DNA of 64,000 nt from Sphingobium chlorophenolicum (GCF_000722875.1 NZ_JFHR01000006.1:106415-170414); one strand, 5' to 3'. Counted from the first letter of the stretch, positions 20,562 to 31,616 are shown. Numbers and translations: made by a program. The notes: generated by a model from the sequence alone, not told the origin.

Positions 20562-20649
20562 GTTTTCCAGTGTCGGCGCCGTTGGGGCGGCGCCTCGGAG
20601 GCCGCTGCCATTAGGTGGCGGCGAACTCCTTGGCAAGCACAAAATTCAA

Positions 20650-20985
20650 TTAATTGTCGTCGTCGCCATCGTCTCCGCCAGCGTCGACGCCCAAGTCGTC
20701 GTCGCCGCCCAGATCGACGTCATTATCCGGCGAATCGCCGTCGTCATCCACGTCCAGATCCAGGTCCAGATCGTCGTCCGCCGTCTCATGCTCGCCGTCG
20801 GCGGTTTCGATGACCTTCTTGGGCGCTTCCTCATAGGGCAGCGGCTGCTTCGACTTCAGCACCGGTTCGGGTTCCCAGGCGGTGCCGCAGTTGATGCAGG
20901 TGACCGGGTCATCCTTGCCCAGGTCGTAGAAGCGCGTGGCGCATTTCGGGCAGGTACGCTTCGTGCCCCATTCAGCCTTGACCAT
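20650..20985 (-). CDS. TIGR02300 family zinc-ribbon protein with acidic tail
   Basis: A 111-residue protein of the alphaproteobacterial TIGR02300 (FYDLN) family, function unknown. The N-terminal zinc ribbon has CPKC ... CINC and the signature FYDLGKDDPVTCINCG (Gly where most have Asn). From about residue 68 on it is almost wholly acidic, mostly Asp with Gly, and carries DDDLDLDLDVDDDGDS. It is divergent from aroA, which is common for this family. Confidence 0.85.
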   Translation of the reverse strand: MVKAEWGTKRTCPKCATRFYDLGKDDPVTCINCGTAWEPEPVLKSKQPLPYEEAPKKVIETADGEHETADDDLDLDLDVDDDGDSPDNDVDLGGDDDLGVDAGGDDGDDDN

Positions 20986-21133
20986 GTCCGGCCTTGTCCT
21001 TCTTGCGAGTGCTCAAAACAGAGATTACGCGGCACGACGAAGGTCGCCCGCGAAGAGACGGCGCCTTGCCATAGCGAAACCGCCCTGTCAAAAGCCGGGC
21101 GCATTTTTTCAAGTTTTGCAGACGGATTGACCC

Positions 21134-22474
21134 GTGACCGCTTCTTCCGACCAACCGACCCCCATGACTTTCACCGCGGCACCTGCGCTTTCCGGCACGA
21201 TTAGCGTGCCGGGCGACAAGAGCATTTCGCACCGCTCGCTGATGCTTTCCGCGCTGGCCGTGGGCGAAAGTCATGTCGAAGGCCTGCTGGAGGGGGAGGA
21301 TGTCCTGTCCACCGCCGCCGCCATGCGGGCGATGGGCGCGGACATCCGCAAGGACGCGGACGGCATCTGGCATATCCATGGCGTGGGCGTCGGCGGCCTG
21401 CTCCAGCCGACAAGTGCGCTCGACATGGGCAATAGCGGCACCTCAACCCGCCTGCTAATGGGCCTGGTCGCCAGCCATGCGATCACCGCTACCTTCGTGG
21501 GCGACGCCTCGCTCAGCAAGCGCCCCATGGCCCGCGTCACGGAACCGCTGTCCCGCATGGGCGCCAGCTTCACGACCAGTCCCGGCGACCGCCTGCCGCT
21601 CACCATGCGCGGGTCATGCCCGGCGGTGCCGCTCGACTATCGCCTTCCCGTCGCATCGGCGCAGGTCAAATCGGCGATCCTGCTCGCAGGCCTCAACGCC
21701 CCCGGCATCACCCGCGTGGTCGAACCGATCCCGACCCGCGACCATAGCGAACGCATGCTCAAGGGCTTCGGCGCTGACCTTCATGTCGAAACCGAAGCCG
21801 ACGGCACCCGCATCATCACCCTCAGGGGCGAGGCGGAACTCCGCCCGCAATCGATCACGGTTCCCGGCGACCCCTCCTCCGCCGCCTTCCCGATGGTCGC
21901 GGCACTGCTGGTTCCGGGGTCGAAGGTCACCATCGCCAATGTCGGCCTCAACGCGACCCGCGCTGGCCTCATCGACCTGCTGCGCGAAATGGGCGGCGAC
22001 ATCGCCATCGAAAATCCCCGCGAAGTCGGCGGCGAGCCGGTTGGCGACCTCGTCATCACCGCGTCCGCTCTCAAAGGCGTGGAACCCGATCCGGCGCGCG
22101 CGCCATCGATGATCGACGAATATCCCGTGGCCTTCATCGCCGCCGCCTTCGCAGAGGGGCGCAGCACCTTCCGCGGCCTGGAGGAATTGCGCGTCAAGGA
22201 ATCGGATCGCATCGCCACCATGGCTGCGGGCCTGCGCGCCATCGGCGTGACGGTGGAGGAATTGGAGGACGGCATCGTCATAGACGGCAGCGGCGGCGCT
22301 CTCCTGCCCGGCGGCGGCCCCATCGCCACCAGCCTCGATCACCGCATCGCCATGAGCTTCGCCGTCGCGGGCCTCGTGTCGAAGAAAGGCGTCACCATCG
22401 ACGACATGCGCCCTGTCGCGACCAGCTTCCCCGGTTTCACCGGCCTGCTGCGGACATTGGGGGCCATGGCATGA
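21134..22474 (+). CDS. aroA: 3-phosphoshikimate 1-carboxyvinyltransferase (EPSP synthase, class II-like)
   Basis: Sixth step of the shikimate pathway. The sequence aligns throughout with the class II CP4-type enzyme: PGDKSISHRSLM, LLEGEDVLSTAAAM, FVGDASLSKRPM, PVASAQVKSAILLAGLN, PTRDHSERML, PGDPSSAAFP and APSMIDEYP. At the glyphosate-discriminating position the run is DMGNSGTSTR: Gly102 here replaces the alanine of CP4 (Ala100) and matches Gly96 of E. coli. GTG at 21134 is taken as start; ATG at 21164 is possible. It overlaps the next gene by 4 bases and heads aroA-cmk-rpsA. Confidence 0.95.
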   Translation: MTASSDQPTPMTFTAAPALSGTISVPGDKSISHRSLMLSALAVGESHVEGLLEGEDVLSTAAAMRAMGADIRKDADGIWHIHGVGVGGLLQPTSALDMGNSGTSTRLLMGLVASHAITATFVGDASLSKRPMARVTEPLSRMGASFTTSPGDRLPLTMRGSCPAVPLDYRLPVASAQVKSAILLAGLNAPGITRVVEPIPTRDHSERMLKGFGADLHVETEADGTRIITLRGEAELRPQSITVPGDPSSAAFPMVAALLVPGSKVTIANVGLNATRAGLIDLLREMGGDIAIENPREVGGEPVGDLVITASALKGVEPDPARAPSMIDEYPVAFIAAAFAEGRSTFRGLEELRVKESDRIATMAAGLRAIGVTVEELEDGIVIDGSGGALLPGGGPIATSLDHRIAMSFAVAGLVSKKGVTIDDMRPVATSFPGFTGLLRTLGAMA

Positions 22475-22722
22475 CGTTCGACCTCGCCAATATCATAGGC
22501 CTGATCGGCAGCGGCCTGATGGTCATCGCCTATGCCTACAGCAACATGGCGAAGGTGCTGAATTTCACCCTTTTCAACCTGCTGAACCTGTTCGGCGCGC
22601 TGCTGCTCATCTATTCGCTGACGGTTCATTTCAACGTCGCCTCGATGGCATTGGAAATCGTTTGGGCGTTCATCGCGCTCATCGGCCTCGCCAAAGCGCT
22701 GCGGAAAGGCAAAGCATCATGA
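22471..22722 (+). CDS. Small membrane protein, CBU_0592-like
   Basis: An 83-residue protein with three predicted membrane segments (IIGLIGSGLMVIAYAYS, FNLLNLFGALLLIYSL and IVWAFIALIGLAKAL). The NLxNxxGA motif in the second helix is typical of the small CBU_0592 family; function unknown. It overlaps aroA by ATGA at its start and cmk by ATGA at its end, so it belongs to that operon. Confidence 0.7.
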   Translation: MTFDLANIIGLIGSGLMVIAYAYSNMAKVLNFTLFNLLNLFGALLLIYSLTVHFNVASMALEIVWAFIALIGLAKALRKGKAS

Positions 22723-23354
22723 TCATCGCCGTCGACGGCCCCGCAGCATCGGGCAAGGGCACCATCGCCAAGGCGCTCGGCCGTCACTACGGGCTGCCCG
22801 TGCTCGACACCGGCCTGCTCTATCGGGCGGTCGGCCTGGCCGTGCTGAAGACCGGCGGCGATCCGGATCATGAGGCCGATGCTCTGGCCGCCTGCGCCTT
22901 CAAGGATGGCGTCCTGGCCGATCCCGCGCTGCGCAGCGAAGCGGTCGGCTCCCTGGCTTCCCGCGTCTCAATCCACCAGAGCGTCCGCCAGGCGTTGGTG
23001 AAACGCCAGCGCGACTTCGCGACCCAGCCAGGCGGCGCGATCCTAGACGGGCGCGATATCGCAACGGTCATCGCGCCCGACGCCGACGCCAAGATATTCG
23101 TCACCGCCAGCGTCCATGTCCGCGCCCAGCGCCGCTATGACGACGCCCTTTCGCATGGCGGCCACCCGGACATGGACAGCCTGATCGCGGATATCCAGGC
23201 CCGCGACACCCGCGACATGAGCCGCGATCACGCCCCGTTGCGCGTGGCCGATGGAGCAGACTTGCTCGACACCAGCAATTTGACTATAGACGCGGCCGTC
23301 CAGCAGGCCATTGCTCTGGTGGACGCCCAGTTGGAACGTCGGCGACAGGCCTGA
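22719..23354 (+). CDS. cmk: Cytidylate kinase
   Basis: Phosphorylates CMP and dCMP. The 211-residue protein begins IIAVDGPAASGKGT (P-loop), then has LDTGLLYRAV, GGAILDGRDIATV and the arginines of RDTRDMSRDHAPLR that bind nucleotide. The ATG at 22719 overlaps the stop of the small membrane protein gene. aroA-cmk-rpsA is a conserved neighbourhood. Confidence 0.95.
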   Translation: MIIAVDGPAASGKGTIAKALGRHYGLPVLDTGLLYRAVGLAVLKTGGDPDHEADALAACAFKDGVLADPALRSEAVGSLASRVSIHQSVRQALVKRQRDFATQPGGAILDGRDIATVIAPDADAKIFVTASVHVRAQRRYDDALSHGGHPDMDSLIADIQARDTRDMSRDHAPLRVADGADLLDTSNLTIDAAVQQAIALVDAQLERRRQA

Positions 23355-23525
23355 CGCGATGACGGCGCTTGGGGATTCCCATGCGCCCTTTTTGCTTTTC
23401 CACGGGGCGTCGACTCGTCACGGCCGAACGGATGTCCACGCGGTATTCGGCCGCGCGGGCGGTTGGGCCTGAAAGACCACCGGATACAACCGGTAGGCCA
23501 GCAATGACGAGTGAAGGACTTACAC

Positions 23526-25238
23526 ATGGCCTCTACGGCATTCCCCTCGCGCGACGATTTCGCCGCGCTTCTCAATGATTCTCTCGGTGGTGAGGATGGC
23601 GGCTTCGAAGGCCGCGTCGTCAAGGGCACCGTTACCGGCATCGAAAACGACATGGCGCTGATCGACGTCGGCCTGAAGTCGGAAGGCCGCGTGCCGCTGC
23701 GCGAATTCGCCGCGCCCGGTCAGAAGGCTGACCTGAAGGTCGGCGACGAAGTCGAAGTCTATGTCGACCGCGTCGAAAACGCCCATGGCGAAGCCATGCT
23801 GTCCCGCGACCGCGCCCGCCGCGAAGCCGCCTGGGACAAGCTGGAATCCGAATTCACCGAAAATGCCCGCGTCGAAGGCGTCATCTTCGGCCGCGTCAAG
23901 GGCGGTTTCACCGTCGACCTGGACGGCGCCGTGGCGTTCCTGCCCGGCTCGCAGGTCGATATTCGTCCGGTTCGCGACGTCACCCCACTGATGGACATTC
24001 CGCAGCCCTTCCAGATCCTGAAGATGGATCGCCGCCGCGGCAACATCGTCGTGTCGCGCCGCGCCATCCTGGAAGAAACCCGCGCCGAACAGCGCAGCGG
24101 CCTCATCCAGACGCTGGCCGAGGGCCAGATCATCGAGGGCGTGGTCAAGAACATCACCGACTACGGCGCGTTCGTCGATCTGGGCGGCATCGACGGCCTG
24201 CTGCACGTCACCGACCTGTCGTACAAGCGCATCAACCACCCGAACGAGATGATCAACATCGGCGACACCGTCCGCGTGCAGATCATCCGCATCAACCGCG
24301 ACACCCAGCGCATCAGCCTGGGCATGAAGCAGCTTGAGAGCGATCCGTGGGAAGGCGCCGCCGCCAAGTACCCCGTCGGCGCGAAGCTGTCGGGCCGCGT
24401 CACGAACATCACCGAATATGGTGCGTTCGTCGAACTGGAAGCCGGCATCGAAGGCCTGGTCCACGTTTCGGAAATGTCCTGGACCAAGAAGAACGTCCAC
24501 CCCGGCAAGATCGTTTCGACCAGCCAGGAAGTCGACGTCATCGTCCTGGAAGTCGATCCCGAAAAGCGCCGCATCTCGCTCGGCCTCAAGCAGGCCCAGA
24601 ACAACCCCTGGGACAGCTTTGCCGAACGTCACCCGATCGGGTCGACCGTCGAGGGCGAAGTCAAGAACGCGACCGAATTCGGTCTGTTCATCGGCCTGGA
24701 CGGCGACGTGGACGGCATGGTCCACATGTCGGACATCGCATGGGGCATTTCGGGCGAGGACGCGCTGGCCCTGCACCGCAAGGGCGAGACGGTTCAGGCC
24801 GTCGTTCTCGACATCGACGTCGAGAAGGAACGCATCAGCCTTGGCATGAAGCAGCTTGAGCGTGGCGGCCCGGCCGCTGGCGGCACCGCTGCTGCTGCTG
24901 CTGGCCTGAACAAGAACGCGATCGTCACCGTGACCGTTCTGGAAGTGCGCGACGGCGGTCTGGAAGTCCAGGCTGGCGAAGACGGCGCCGCCGGCTTCAT
25001 CAAGCGCAGCGACCTTGGCCGCGACCGCGACGAGCAGCGTCCGGAGCGCTTCCAGGTCGGTCAGAAGTTCGACGCCATGGTCACCGGTTTCGACCGCGCC
25101 AAGAAGCCGACCTTCTCCGTCAAGGCGATGCAGATCGCCGAAGAGAAGCAGGCCGTCGCGCAATATGGTTCGTCCGACAGCGGCGCGTCGCTGGGCGACA
25201 TCCTGGGCGAAGCGCTGAAGGCGAAGAGCGAAGGCTGA
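23526..25238 (+). CDS. rpsA: 30S ribosomal protein S1
   Basis: mRNA-binding ribosomal protein of 570 residues with about six S1 domains. Four are obvious from repeated KNITDYGAFVDLGGIDGLLHV, TNITEYGAFVELEAGIEG, KNATEFGLFIGLDGDVDG, each followed by RISLGMKQLE or RISLGLKQAQ. The N-terminal ribosome-binding domain (KGTVTGIENDMALIDVGLKS) is also S1-like. A leader of about 170 bases precedes it and a strong terminator follows. Confidence 0.96.
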   Translation: MASTAFPSRDDFAALLNDSLGGEDGGFEGRVVKGTVTGIENDMALIDVGLKSEGRVPLREFAAPGQKADLKVGDEVEVYVDRVENAHGEAMLSRDRARREAAWDKLESEFTENARVEGVIFGRVKGGFTVDLDGAVAFLPGSQVDIRPVRDVTPLMDIPQPFQILKMDRRRGNIVVSRRAILEETRAEQRSGLIQTLAEGQIIEGVVKNITDYGAFVDLGGIDGLLHVTDLSYKRINHPNEMINIGDTVRVQIIRINRDTQRISLGMKQLESDPWEGAAAKYPVGAKLSGRVTNITEYGAFVELEAGIEGLVHVSEMSWTKKNVHPGKIVSTSQEVDVIVLEVDPEKRRISLGLKQAQNNPWDSFAERHPIGSTVEGEVKNATEFGLFIGLDGDVDGMVHMSDIAWGISGEDALALHRKGETVQAVVLDIDVEKERISLGMKQLERGGPAAGGTAAAAAGLNKNAIVTVTVLEVRDGGLEVQAGEDGAAGFIKRSDLGRDRDEQRPERFQVGQKFDAMVTGFDRAKKPTFSVKAMQIAEEKQAVAQYGSSDSGASLGDILGEALKAKSEG

Positions 25239-25268
25239 TCTCCTTCGATATCTAACTTAAGTAATATG

Positions 25269-25300
25269 GCCCGCTGGAACTTTGCTCCAGCGGGCTTTTT
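25269..25300 (+). terminator. Rho-independent terminator of rpsA
   Basis: GCCCGCTGGA and TCCAGCGGGC form a perfect 10-base-pair stem with a 7-base loop, followed by TTTTT. It is 30 bases after the rpsA stop. Confidence 0.93.
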
Positions 25301-25404
25301 CTATTCCCAAAATGAGAAAGTCGTACCGATATTGGCCGATTGTCACAGCCATGAGGATTCATTATAAATAAAGTGGGAACCAGAAGGGGGAGTCTGGAGG
25401 ACCA

Positions 25405-25695
25405 ATGATACGCTCGGAACTGATACAGAAATTGGCTGAGGAAAACCAAAACCTCAACCTCCAGGAAGTCGAAAGGATCGTCGATCTTTTCTTCAAAGAA
25501 ATTGTCGATCGCCTTTCAACCGGCGGGCGCGTGGAGTTGCGCGGCTTCGGCGCGTTCACGACACGGGCGCGCGATGCGCGGACAGGACGGAATCCTCGGA
25601 CTGGGGAGCAGGTTCCGGTAGATGCCAAGCGCGTTCCCTATTTCAAGCCGGGAAAGGAAATGCGGGAAAGGTTGAACGCGAAAGCCGCCGTCTGA
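25405..25695 (+). CDS. ihfB: Integration host factor beta subunit
   Basis: DNA-bending histone-like protein that pairs with IhfA. The start [20 protein letters not shown] is distinctive of Ihf[21 protein letters not shown] and [10 protein letters not shown] form the DNA-gripping arm. At 96 residues it is normal. It follows rpsA, as in many proteobacteria, with its own transcript after the terminator. Confidence 0.93.
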   Translation: MIRSELIQKLAEENQNLNLQEVERIVDLFFKEIVDRLSTGGRVELRGFGAFTTRARDARTGRNPRTGEQVPVDAKRVPYFKPGKEMRERLNAKAAV

Positions 25696-25749
25696 CTCAA
25701 CCACATCCTTGACCTCCGTGTCGTTAGCCTTCAGGGGGTAACGGCCTGA

Positions 25750-25835
25750 GCGGACGTGGCGAAATCGGTAGACGCAGCGGACTTAAAATCCGCCTCCCCC
25801 TGGGAATGCGGGTTCAAGTCCCGCCGTCCGCACCA
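25750..25835 (+). tRNA. tRNA-Leu (anticodon TAA)
   Basis: An 86-base class II tRNA with encoded CCA. GCGGACGTGGCGAAATCGG starts it; the anticodon stem-loop GCGGA-CTTAAAA-TCCGC gives anticodon TAA, and the long variable arm CTCCCCCTGGGAATG is typical of leucine. Confidence 0.95.
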
Positions 25836-25913
25836 GGGCTTCTTCCGGGGACATATTTGCCCGGTCCCGACCTTATCGCTGGATATCCGCGGCTTTTATG
25901 GCGATGATCGGCC

Positions 25914-27698
25914 ATGGCCGGCGCAATCAATCCACAAAGTTTCAGCGATTCCCTCGTCATCCTGGGAGCGGCCGGACTGGTCATTCCGGGTTTCGCCCGG
26001 TTCCGCATCAGCCCGGTCATCGGCTTCATCCTTGTCGGCCTGGCCGTGGGTCCGTCCGGGCTGGGCGCGCTGGTCGGCCAATATCCCTGGCTCTATCATG
26101 TGACCATCTCCAACAGGGCGGCGATAGAACCCTTCGCCGAACTTGGTGTCATTCTGCTCCTATTCTCCATCGGGCTGGAATTAAGTTTCCGCCGCCTCTG
26201 GACCATGCGAACCCAAGTATTCGGGGTCAGCGCCGCAGAATTGATCGGTGGTGCTACACTTATTTCACTTGGCCTTTACTTTCTCGGTCAGGCACCCGCC
26301 GGAGCCTTCGGCCTTGGCCTTGCGCTGGCGCTGTCCTCGACGGCGGTCGTGCTGCCGATGGTGGGCACGCAGAGCGCCGTCGGCCGCGCGGCCTTTTCCA
26401 TGCTGCTTTTCGAGGATCTGGCGCTCGTCCCCATCATCTTCATGCTGGGCGCGCTGGCTCCCTCCGTCGCTGCCAGCCCTGACGGCCCCTGGAGCGAACT
26501 GGCCGACACGCTTCTCAAGAGCGGCATCACCATCGTCGTCATGCTGGTCCTGGGTCGCATCTGCCTGCCGCATATTTTCAGCCAGGCGGCGCGCACCAAG
26601 AGCCCTGAAGTATTCCTGGCCGCCAGCCTGCTGGTGGTCATCATCTCCAGCATGGCGACATCCATTGCGGGCCTGTCACCCATCGTCGGCGCACTTCTGG
26701 CGGGATTGCTGATCGCCGAAACCGACTATCATGGCGAGGTCGAGGTGATGACCGCGCCGTTCAAGGGGCTGGCGCTGGGCGTCTTCTTGATCACTGTGGG
26801 CATGGGACTGGATGTGCGCGTCATCCTGGCCAACTGGCCCAACCTCATATTGGCGATGGTGGGCGTCGTACTGGCCAAGACCGTCGTGACGGCGGCGCTG
26901 CTGTATATATCCGGAGCGAGGAAAGGGGTCGCGCTGGAGGTCGGCGTGCTGATGTCCAGCCCGTCGGAAACCACCCTCATTGTGCTTTCCGCGGCAGCGG
27001 CAGCGCAGTTGATATTGCCCTCCACCGCCGCATTCTGGCAGATCGTGACGGCGATCGGGCTTACCATCACGCCGCTGCTGGCGCGGCTGGGCCATGATAT
27101 CGCCCGGCGACTGGAAATGGCGCTGGGGGAAGAGGCTTCGGAAATCGGCGAAGATCAGGCGGAGGCGGCGGCCGTCGTCATCGGCTTCGGGCGCGTGGGC
27201 CGGATGGTCTGCGACTTGCTCACCCTGCACAAGCAGCGCTTCATCGTTGTGGAATCAGACCCCGACGTCGTCGCGGAAGCCCGCCGCGCAGGCTACCCCA
27301 TCCTGTTCGGCGACGTGTCGCGGACAGAGATGCTCGACAAGCTGCGGCTGGGGCATGCCAGGGCGCTGATCCTGACGATGGACGATCCTGTCCTGTCGGT
27401 GCGGGTGACGAAGCGCGTGCGCGGCTGGGTGCCCGACCTGCCCATCATCGCGCGCGCCAGGGATACCGATCATGCGGCGCAACTCTATCGGGCGGGGGCG
27501 AGCGACGCGGTTCCGGAGACGCTGGAAAGCTCCCTGCAACTGGCCGAAACGGCGCTGGTCGATCTGGGCGTGGCGATGGGGCCGGTGATCGCCTCCATCC
27601 ACCAGACGCGGGAAGACCTGCGCATGGACATCAAGGACGCGGCGCAGATGGAAACCGCGCCCAAGCTGCGGCGGCTGCGGCAGGACGAGGTGCCTTAG
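25914..27698 (+). CDS. Kef-type CPA2 cation:proton antiporter with TrkA-N domain
   Basis: A 594-residue inner-membrane protein. About 12 helices form the exchanger domain ([51 protein letters not shown]), then from about residue 415 a Rossmann TrkA-N/RCK-like domain ([15 protein letters not shown]) which in this family gates K+ efflux in response to NAD(H) or glutathione adducts. The ion is not certain (K+ or Na+). Its stop overlaps the stop of the convergent glutaminase gene. Confidence 0.88.
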   Translation: MAGAINPQSFSDSLVILGAAGLVIPGFARFRISPVIGFILVGLAVGPSGLGALVGQYPWLYHVTISNRAAIEPFAELGVILLLFSIGLELSFRRLWTMRTQVFGVSAAELIGGATLISLGLYFLGQAPAGAFGLGLALALSSTAVVLPMVGTQSAVGRAAFSMLLFEDLALVPIIFMLGALAPSVAASPDGPWSELADTLLKSGITIVVMLVLGRICLPHIFSQAARTKSPEVFLAASLLVVIISSMATSIAGLSPIVGALLAGLLIAETDYHGEVEVMTAPFKGLALGVFLITVGMGLDVRVILANWPNLILAMVGVVLAKTVVTAALLYISGARKGVALEVGVLMSSPSETTLIVLSAAAAAQLILPSTAAFWQIVTAIGLTITPLLARLGHDIARRLEMALGEEASEIGEDQAEAAAVVIGFGRVGRMVCDLLTLHKQRFIVVESDPDVVAEARRAGYPILFGDVSRTEMLDKLRLGHARALILTMDDPVLSVRVTKRVRGWVPDLPIIARARDTDHAAQLYRAGASDAVPETLESSLQLAETALVDLGVAMGPVIASIHQTREDLRMDIKDAAQMETAPKLRRLRQDEVP

Positions 27699-28630
27699 GC
27701 CTCCTGCAGCGGGCTGAATACTGACCAGCCGGTGCGGCGAGCCAGTTCCTCCAGTGCCAATGTGCCGAGTTGGCTGTTACCGCTTTCATTCAGGCCGGGA
27801 GACCAGACCGCGATGGAGGCGCGACCAGGGACAACCGCCAATATGCCGCCGCCCACGCCCGATTTGCCGGGAATGCCGACGCGGAAGGCGAAATCGCCCG
27901 ATGCGTCATAATGGCCGCAAGTCAGCATCAGCGCGTTGATCCGCTTGGCCCGGCTGGACGAAACGACCCGCCCGCCCTCCGGATGCTGGCCGTCGAGCAT
28001 CAGATAGCGTCCGGCCAGGGCGAGTTGGCGACAGTTCATTTCGATGGCGCATTGGTGAAAATAAGTGCCGAGCACCAGATCGACTGGATGCCTGACATTA
28101 CCGAAGGCGCGCATGTAATTGGCGAGGGCCATGTTGCGGAAACCGGTCGCGGTTTCGGAAGCGGCGACGGTTTCGTTGATGGCGATGCCGTCGTCCCCGG
28201 CAAGATAGCGAACGAAGCGGAGCATTTCACCGATGGCGACGCGGGGTTGATGGCCGCCCAGATTGACGTCCGCCACGACGATGGCGCCTGCGTTGATGAA
28301 GGGATTTCGCGGGATACCCCTTTCCTGCTCCAGTTGAACGATGGAGTTGAAGGCGTTGCCGGAGGGTTCCCGCCCTACCCTCTCCCAAAGCTGGTCCCCG
28401 ACCTTGCCGAGCGCGAGGGTCAGGGCGAAGACCTTGGAGATGGACTGGATGGAAAAGCCCGTGCCGGAATCTCCGCCTTCGATCAGGCGGCCATCGGCGG
28501 TGGCTATGGTGATGCCGAACTGGCCGGGATCGACCTTCGCCAGTTCCGGGATGTAGCTGGCGACCGTGCCGCGATCTTCCCGGATCGCGGCCTGGGCGAC
28601 GATGTCAGCGAGAATCGCGGGCAGGTCCAT
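27695..28630 (-). CDS. glsA: Glutaminase
   Basis: Hydrolyses glutamine to glutamate and ammonia; a serine-beta-lactamase-like fold. The catalytic SXXK is Ser63-Lys66 in [10 protein letters not shown], with further family blocks in [24 protein letters not shown] and [18 protein letters not shown]. The ATG at 28630 ([10 protein letters not shown]) has AAGAGG before it; an upstream ATG at 28654 is less likely. Length of 311 is normal. Confidence 0.93.
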   Translation of the reverse strand: MDLPAILADIVAQAAIREDRGTVASYIPELAKVDPGQFGITIATADGRLIEGGDSGTGFSIQSISKVFALTLALGKVGDQLWERVGREPSGNAFNSIVQLEQERGIPRNPFINAGAIVVADVNLGGHQPRVAIGEMLRFVRYLAGDDGIAINETVAASETATGFRNMALANYMRAFGNVRHPVDLVLGTYFHQCAIEMNCRQLALAGRYLMLDGQHPEGGRVVSSSRAKRINALMLTCGHYDASGDFAFRVGIPGKSGVGGGILAVVPGRASIAVWSPGLNESGNSQLGTLALEELARRTGWSVFSPLQEA

Positions 28631-28652
28631 GGCTGGCCTCTTCTCCATCGCC

Positions 28653-28673
28653 ATGCTGAATTCGTTTCAGCAT
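28653..28673. repeat. Small hairpin repeat
   Basis: ATGCTGAA and TTCAGCAT form an 8-base inverted repeat with a 5-base loop, upstream of glsA. It resembles other intergenic hairpins of this genome type; only one copy is visible. Confidence 0.4.
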
Positions 28674-28777
28674 CCATTTCTCTCCCATAAGCCAAGGCTC
28701 AATGCGGAGAAATAGCCCCCGAAACAAGTTCAGGGTGAGGACTATTGCAAAGAGCCTCTCAGGCGATAGGGAAGCGA

Positions 28778-31432
28778 TCAGGCCGGGACGTTGGCGAGGG
28801 CCGCCTTGACCGCCTCAATCGCGGCTTCGGCCTTGTCGCCTTCGGGGCCGCCGCCCTGGGCCATGTCCGGGCGGCCGCCACCGCCCTTGCCGCCAAGCGC
28901 TTCCACGCCTGCGCGGACCAGATTGACGGCGCTGATCGTTCCCACAAGGTCGTCGGTGACGCCGACGGCGATGGTTGCGCGACCGTCGACCACGGCAAGG
29001 ACAGCGGAGACGCCGCTGCCCAGGGTCGCCTTGTTCTGATCGACCAGGCCGCGCAGTTCCTTGGGATCGAGGCCGTCGATGACCTGGCCGATGAAATTCA
29101 CCGAGCCGACTTTCTCAGGACCGGCGGCCTGGGCGGAGCCGCCGCCGCCGAGCGCCAGCGCCTTCTTCGCTTCGGCCAGTTCGCGTTCGAGCTTGCGGCT
29201 CTGTTCGACCAAAGCGGCAATACGGGCGGGCACTTCCTCCGGCGTCGTCTTGAGCGAGGCGGCGGACTGGCGCAGCCGATCCTCGCGGTCGGAGAGCCAG
29301 AGGCGCGCCGCCTCGCCGGTCAGCGCCTCGATACGGCGCACGCCGCTGGAAACCGCCGATTCCGAGATGATCTTGAAGACCGCGATATCGCCCGTGGCGC
29401 GGACATGGGTGCCGCCGCACAGTTCGACCGAATAGCTGTGCGCATCCCCCTTCCCCATGGAAAGGACGCGAACTTCGTCGCCATATTTTTCGCCGAACAG
29501 GGCCATGGCCCCCGCCTGGATCGCGTCGTTGGGGGTCATCAGGCGGGTCGTCACCGCTTCATTGTGGCGGACCTGTTCGTTCACATCGGCTTCGATGGCG
29601 GCGATCTGGCTATGGGTCAGCGCTTCGGGATGGGAGAAGTCGAAGCGCAGGCGATCCGGCGCGACGAGGCTGCCCTTTTGCGTGACATGCGCGCCGAGCC
29701 GGTTGCGCAGCGCCGCGTGCAGCAAATGGGTGGCGCTGTGGTTGGCGCGAATGCGGTCGCGGCGGTTCACGTCGACACTGAGGTGAACCGTGTCGCCCAC
29801 CTTGACGCTGCCGGCGCCGATCTTCGCCCTATGGGCATGCAGGCGACCGAGCGGCTTGGCTGTGTCTTCCACATCCGCGACGAGGCCGGATTGCGAACTG
29901 ATCGTGCCCGCGTCGCCCATCTGGCCGCCGCTTTCGCCGTAGAAAGGCGTCTGGTTGGTGACGATCAGGACCGTCTCACCCGCGCTTGCGCTGTCGAAGT
30001 TCACACCGTCCTTGACGATTGCCACGACCTCGCCCTCGCCCTCGGTCGAGTTGTAGCCGATGAATTCGGTGTTGCCGGTCTTTTCCGCGATGTCGAACCA
30101 GATTTCGTCCGACGCCTTTTCACCCGATCCCTTCCACGCGGCGCGGGCGGCAGCCTTTTGTTCGGCCATCGCCTTGTCGAAGCCGTCGCGGTCGACGCCG
30201 AGGCCGCGCGAGCGCAGCGCGTCCTCGGTCAGGTCGTAAGGGAAGCCATAGGTGTCGTAGAGCTTGAACGCGGTTTCGCCCGGCAGCGTGCCGCCTTCGC
30301 TGAGGTCGCCGGTCGCTTCGTCGAGCAGTTTCAGCCCCTTTTCCAGCGTCTGGCGGAAGCGGGTTTCCTCGCGCAGCAGGGTTTCCTCGATCAACGGCTG
30401 GGCGCGGACCAGTTCCTGATAGGCGCCGCCCATTTCGGAGACGAGGCTGGGCACCAGGCGATGCATCAACGGCTCCTTCGATCCGATGATGTGCGCGTGG
30501 CGCATGGCGCGGCGCATGATGCGGCGCAGGACATAGCCGCGGCCCTCGTTCGCGGGCAACACGCCGTCCGCGATCAGGAAGCTGGTGGAGCGCAGATGAT
30601 CCGCGATGACGCGGTGGCTGGCCTGATGCTCGCCGTCGGTGGCGGTCCTGGTCAGCGCGCCGGATTCCTCGATCAGCGCCTTGAACGTGTCGGTGTCGTA
30701 ATTATTGTGGACGCCTTGCAGCACCGCCGCGATGCGCTCCAGCCCCATGCCGGTGTCGATGCTGGGCTTGGGCAGTTCGCTGACGATCTCGTTCGCTTCC
30801 TGCTCATATTGCATGAAGACGAGGTTCCAGATTTCGACGAAGCGGTCGCCATCCTCCTCCGGGCTTCCCGGAGGGCCGCCCCAGATATGGTCGCCATGAT
30901 CGTAGAAGATTTCCGAACAGGGACCGCAGGGGCCACTGTCGCCCATCGCCCAGAAATTATCCTTGGTGGGGATGCGGATGATCCGTTCTTCGGGCAGGCC
31001 CGCGATCTTCTTCCACAGGTCGAAGGCTTCGTCGTCCGTGTGGTAAACCGTCGCCGTCAGCTTTTCCGCCGGAAGGCCCCATTCCTTCGTCAGCAGGGTC
31101 CAGGCGTGGGTAATCGCCTGTTCCTTGAAATAGTCGCCGAAGCTGAAATTGCCCAGCATTTCGAAGAAAGTATGGTGGCGCGCCGTGTAGCCGACATTGT
31201 CGAGGTCGTTATGCTTGCCCCCGGCGCGGACCGATTTCTGGCTGCTGGTCGCGGTGGAATAAGGCCGGGATTCGAGGCCCGTGAAGACATTCTTGAACGG
31301 CACCATGCCCGCATTGACGAACATCAGCGTCGGGTCGTTGTGCGGCACCAGAGGGGCGGACGGAACGATGGTGTGGCCGTTGGCCCCGAAATAGTCGAGG
31401 AAGGAGCGGCGAATGTCGTTGGTCGAAGTCAT
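28778..31432 (-). CDS. alaS: Alanine-tRNA ligase
   Basis: An 884-residue class II synthetase. The N-terminal catalytic core starts [18 protein letters not shown] with motif-like [12 protein letters not shown]; the editing domain has [11 protein letters not shown] and the CGGTH zinc motif ([13 protein letters not shown]); the C-Ala domain follows. All parts are full length. It lies 185 bases downstream of glcB on the same strand. Confidence 0.96.
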   Translation of the reverse strand: MTSTNDIRRSFLDYFGANGHTIVPSAPLVPHNDPTLMFVNAGMVPFKNVFTGLESRPYSTATSSQKSVRAGGKHNDLDNVGYTARHHTFFEMLGNFSFGDYFKEQAITHAWTLLTKEWGLPAEKLTATVYHTDDEAFDLWKKIAGLPEERIIRIPTKDNFWAMGDSGPCGPCSEIFYDHGDHIWGGPPGSPEEDGDRFVEIWNLVFMQYEQEANEIVSELPKPSIDTGMGLERIAAVLQGVHNNYDTDTFKALIEESGALTRTATDGEHQASHRVIADHLRSTSFLIADGVLPANEGRGYVLRRIMRRAMRHAHIIGSKEPLMHRLVPSLVSEMGGAYQELVRAQPLIEETLLREETRFRQTLEKGLKLLDEATGDLSEGGTLPGETAFKLYDTYGFPYDLTEDALRSRGLGVDRDGFDKAMAEQKAAARAAWKGSGEKASDEIWFDIAEKTGNTEFIGYNSTEGEGEVVAIVKDGVNFDSASAGETVLIVTNQTPFYGESGGQMGDAGTISSQSGLVADVEDTAKPLGRLHAHRAKIGAGSVKVGDTVHLSVDVNRRDRIRANHSATHLLHAALRNRLGAHVTQKGSLVAPDRLRFDFSHPEALTHSQIAAIEADVNEQVRHNEAVTTRLMTPNDAIQAGAMALFGEKYGDEVRVLSMGKGDAHSYSVELCGGTHVRATGDIAVFKIISESAVSSGVRRIEALTGEAARLWLSDREDRLRQSAASLKTTPEEVPARIAALVEQSRKLERELAEAKKALALGGGGSAQAAGPEKVGSVNFIGQVIDGLDPKELRGLVDQNKATLGSGVSAVLAVVDGRATIAVGVTDDLVGTISAVNLVRAGVEALGGKGGGGRPDMAQGGGPEGDKAEAAIEAVKAALANVPA

Positions 31433-31552
31433 GCGCGCGATTTAGTGGGAAGCGCTCCAACGCACAAGCGGGGCTTTTCGTCGTTTATCGGAATATCCGG
31501 TTGAGGGGGTGGCGGAGTGGGATGGGTGGCGGGGATATGGCTGATGTCGCGC

Positions 31553-31616
31553 ATTTCCCCTCCACCCCTCGCTTCGCGAGCGGTCTCCCTCCCCATCTTG
31601 CGATGGGGAGGATTTT
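31553..31616. repeat. Large palindromic repeat, copy 4 (half unit)
   Basis: A partial unit with CCCCTCGCTTCGCGAGCGG and CCTCCCCATCTTGCGATGGG followed by GAGG and a run of six T. It lies at the end of glcB and upstream of alaS. The hairpin plus T run reads as a terminator on the plus strand, where no gene ends, so it is more likely a repeat remnant. Confidence 0.7.

Noticed and set aside
28745..31504. Long plus-strand frame opposite alaS
   Set aside because: Same shadow effect; alaS has all motifs on the minus strand.
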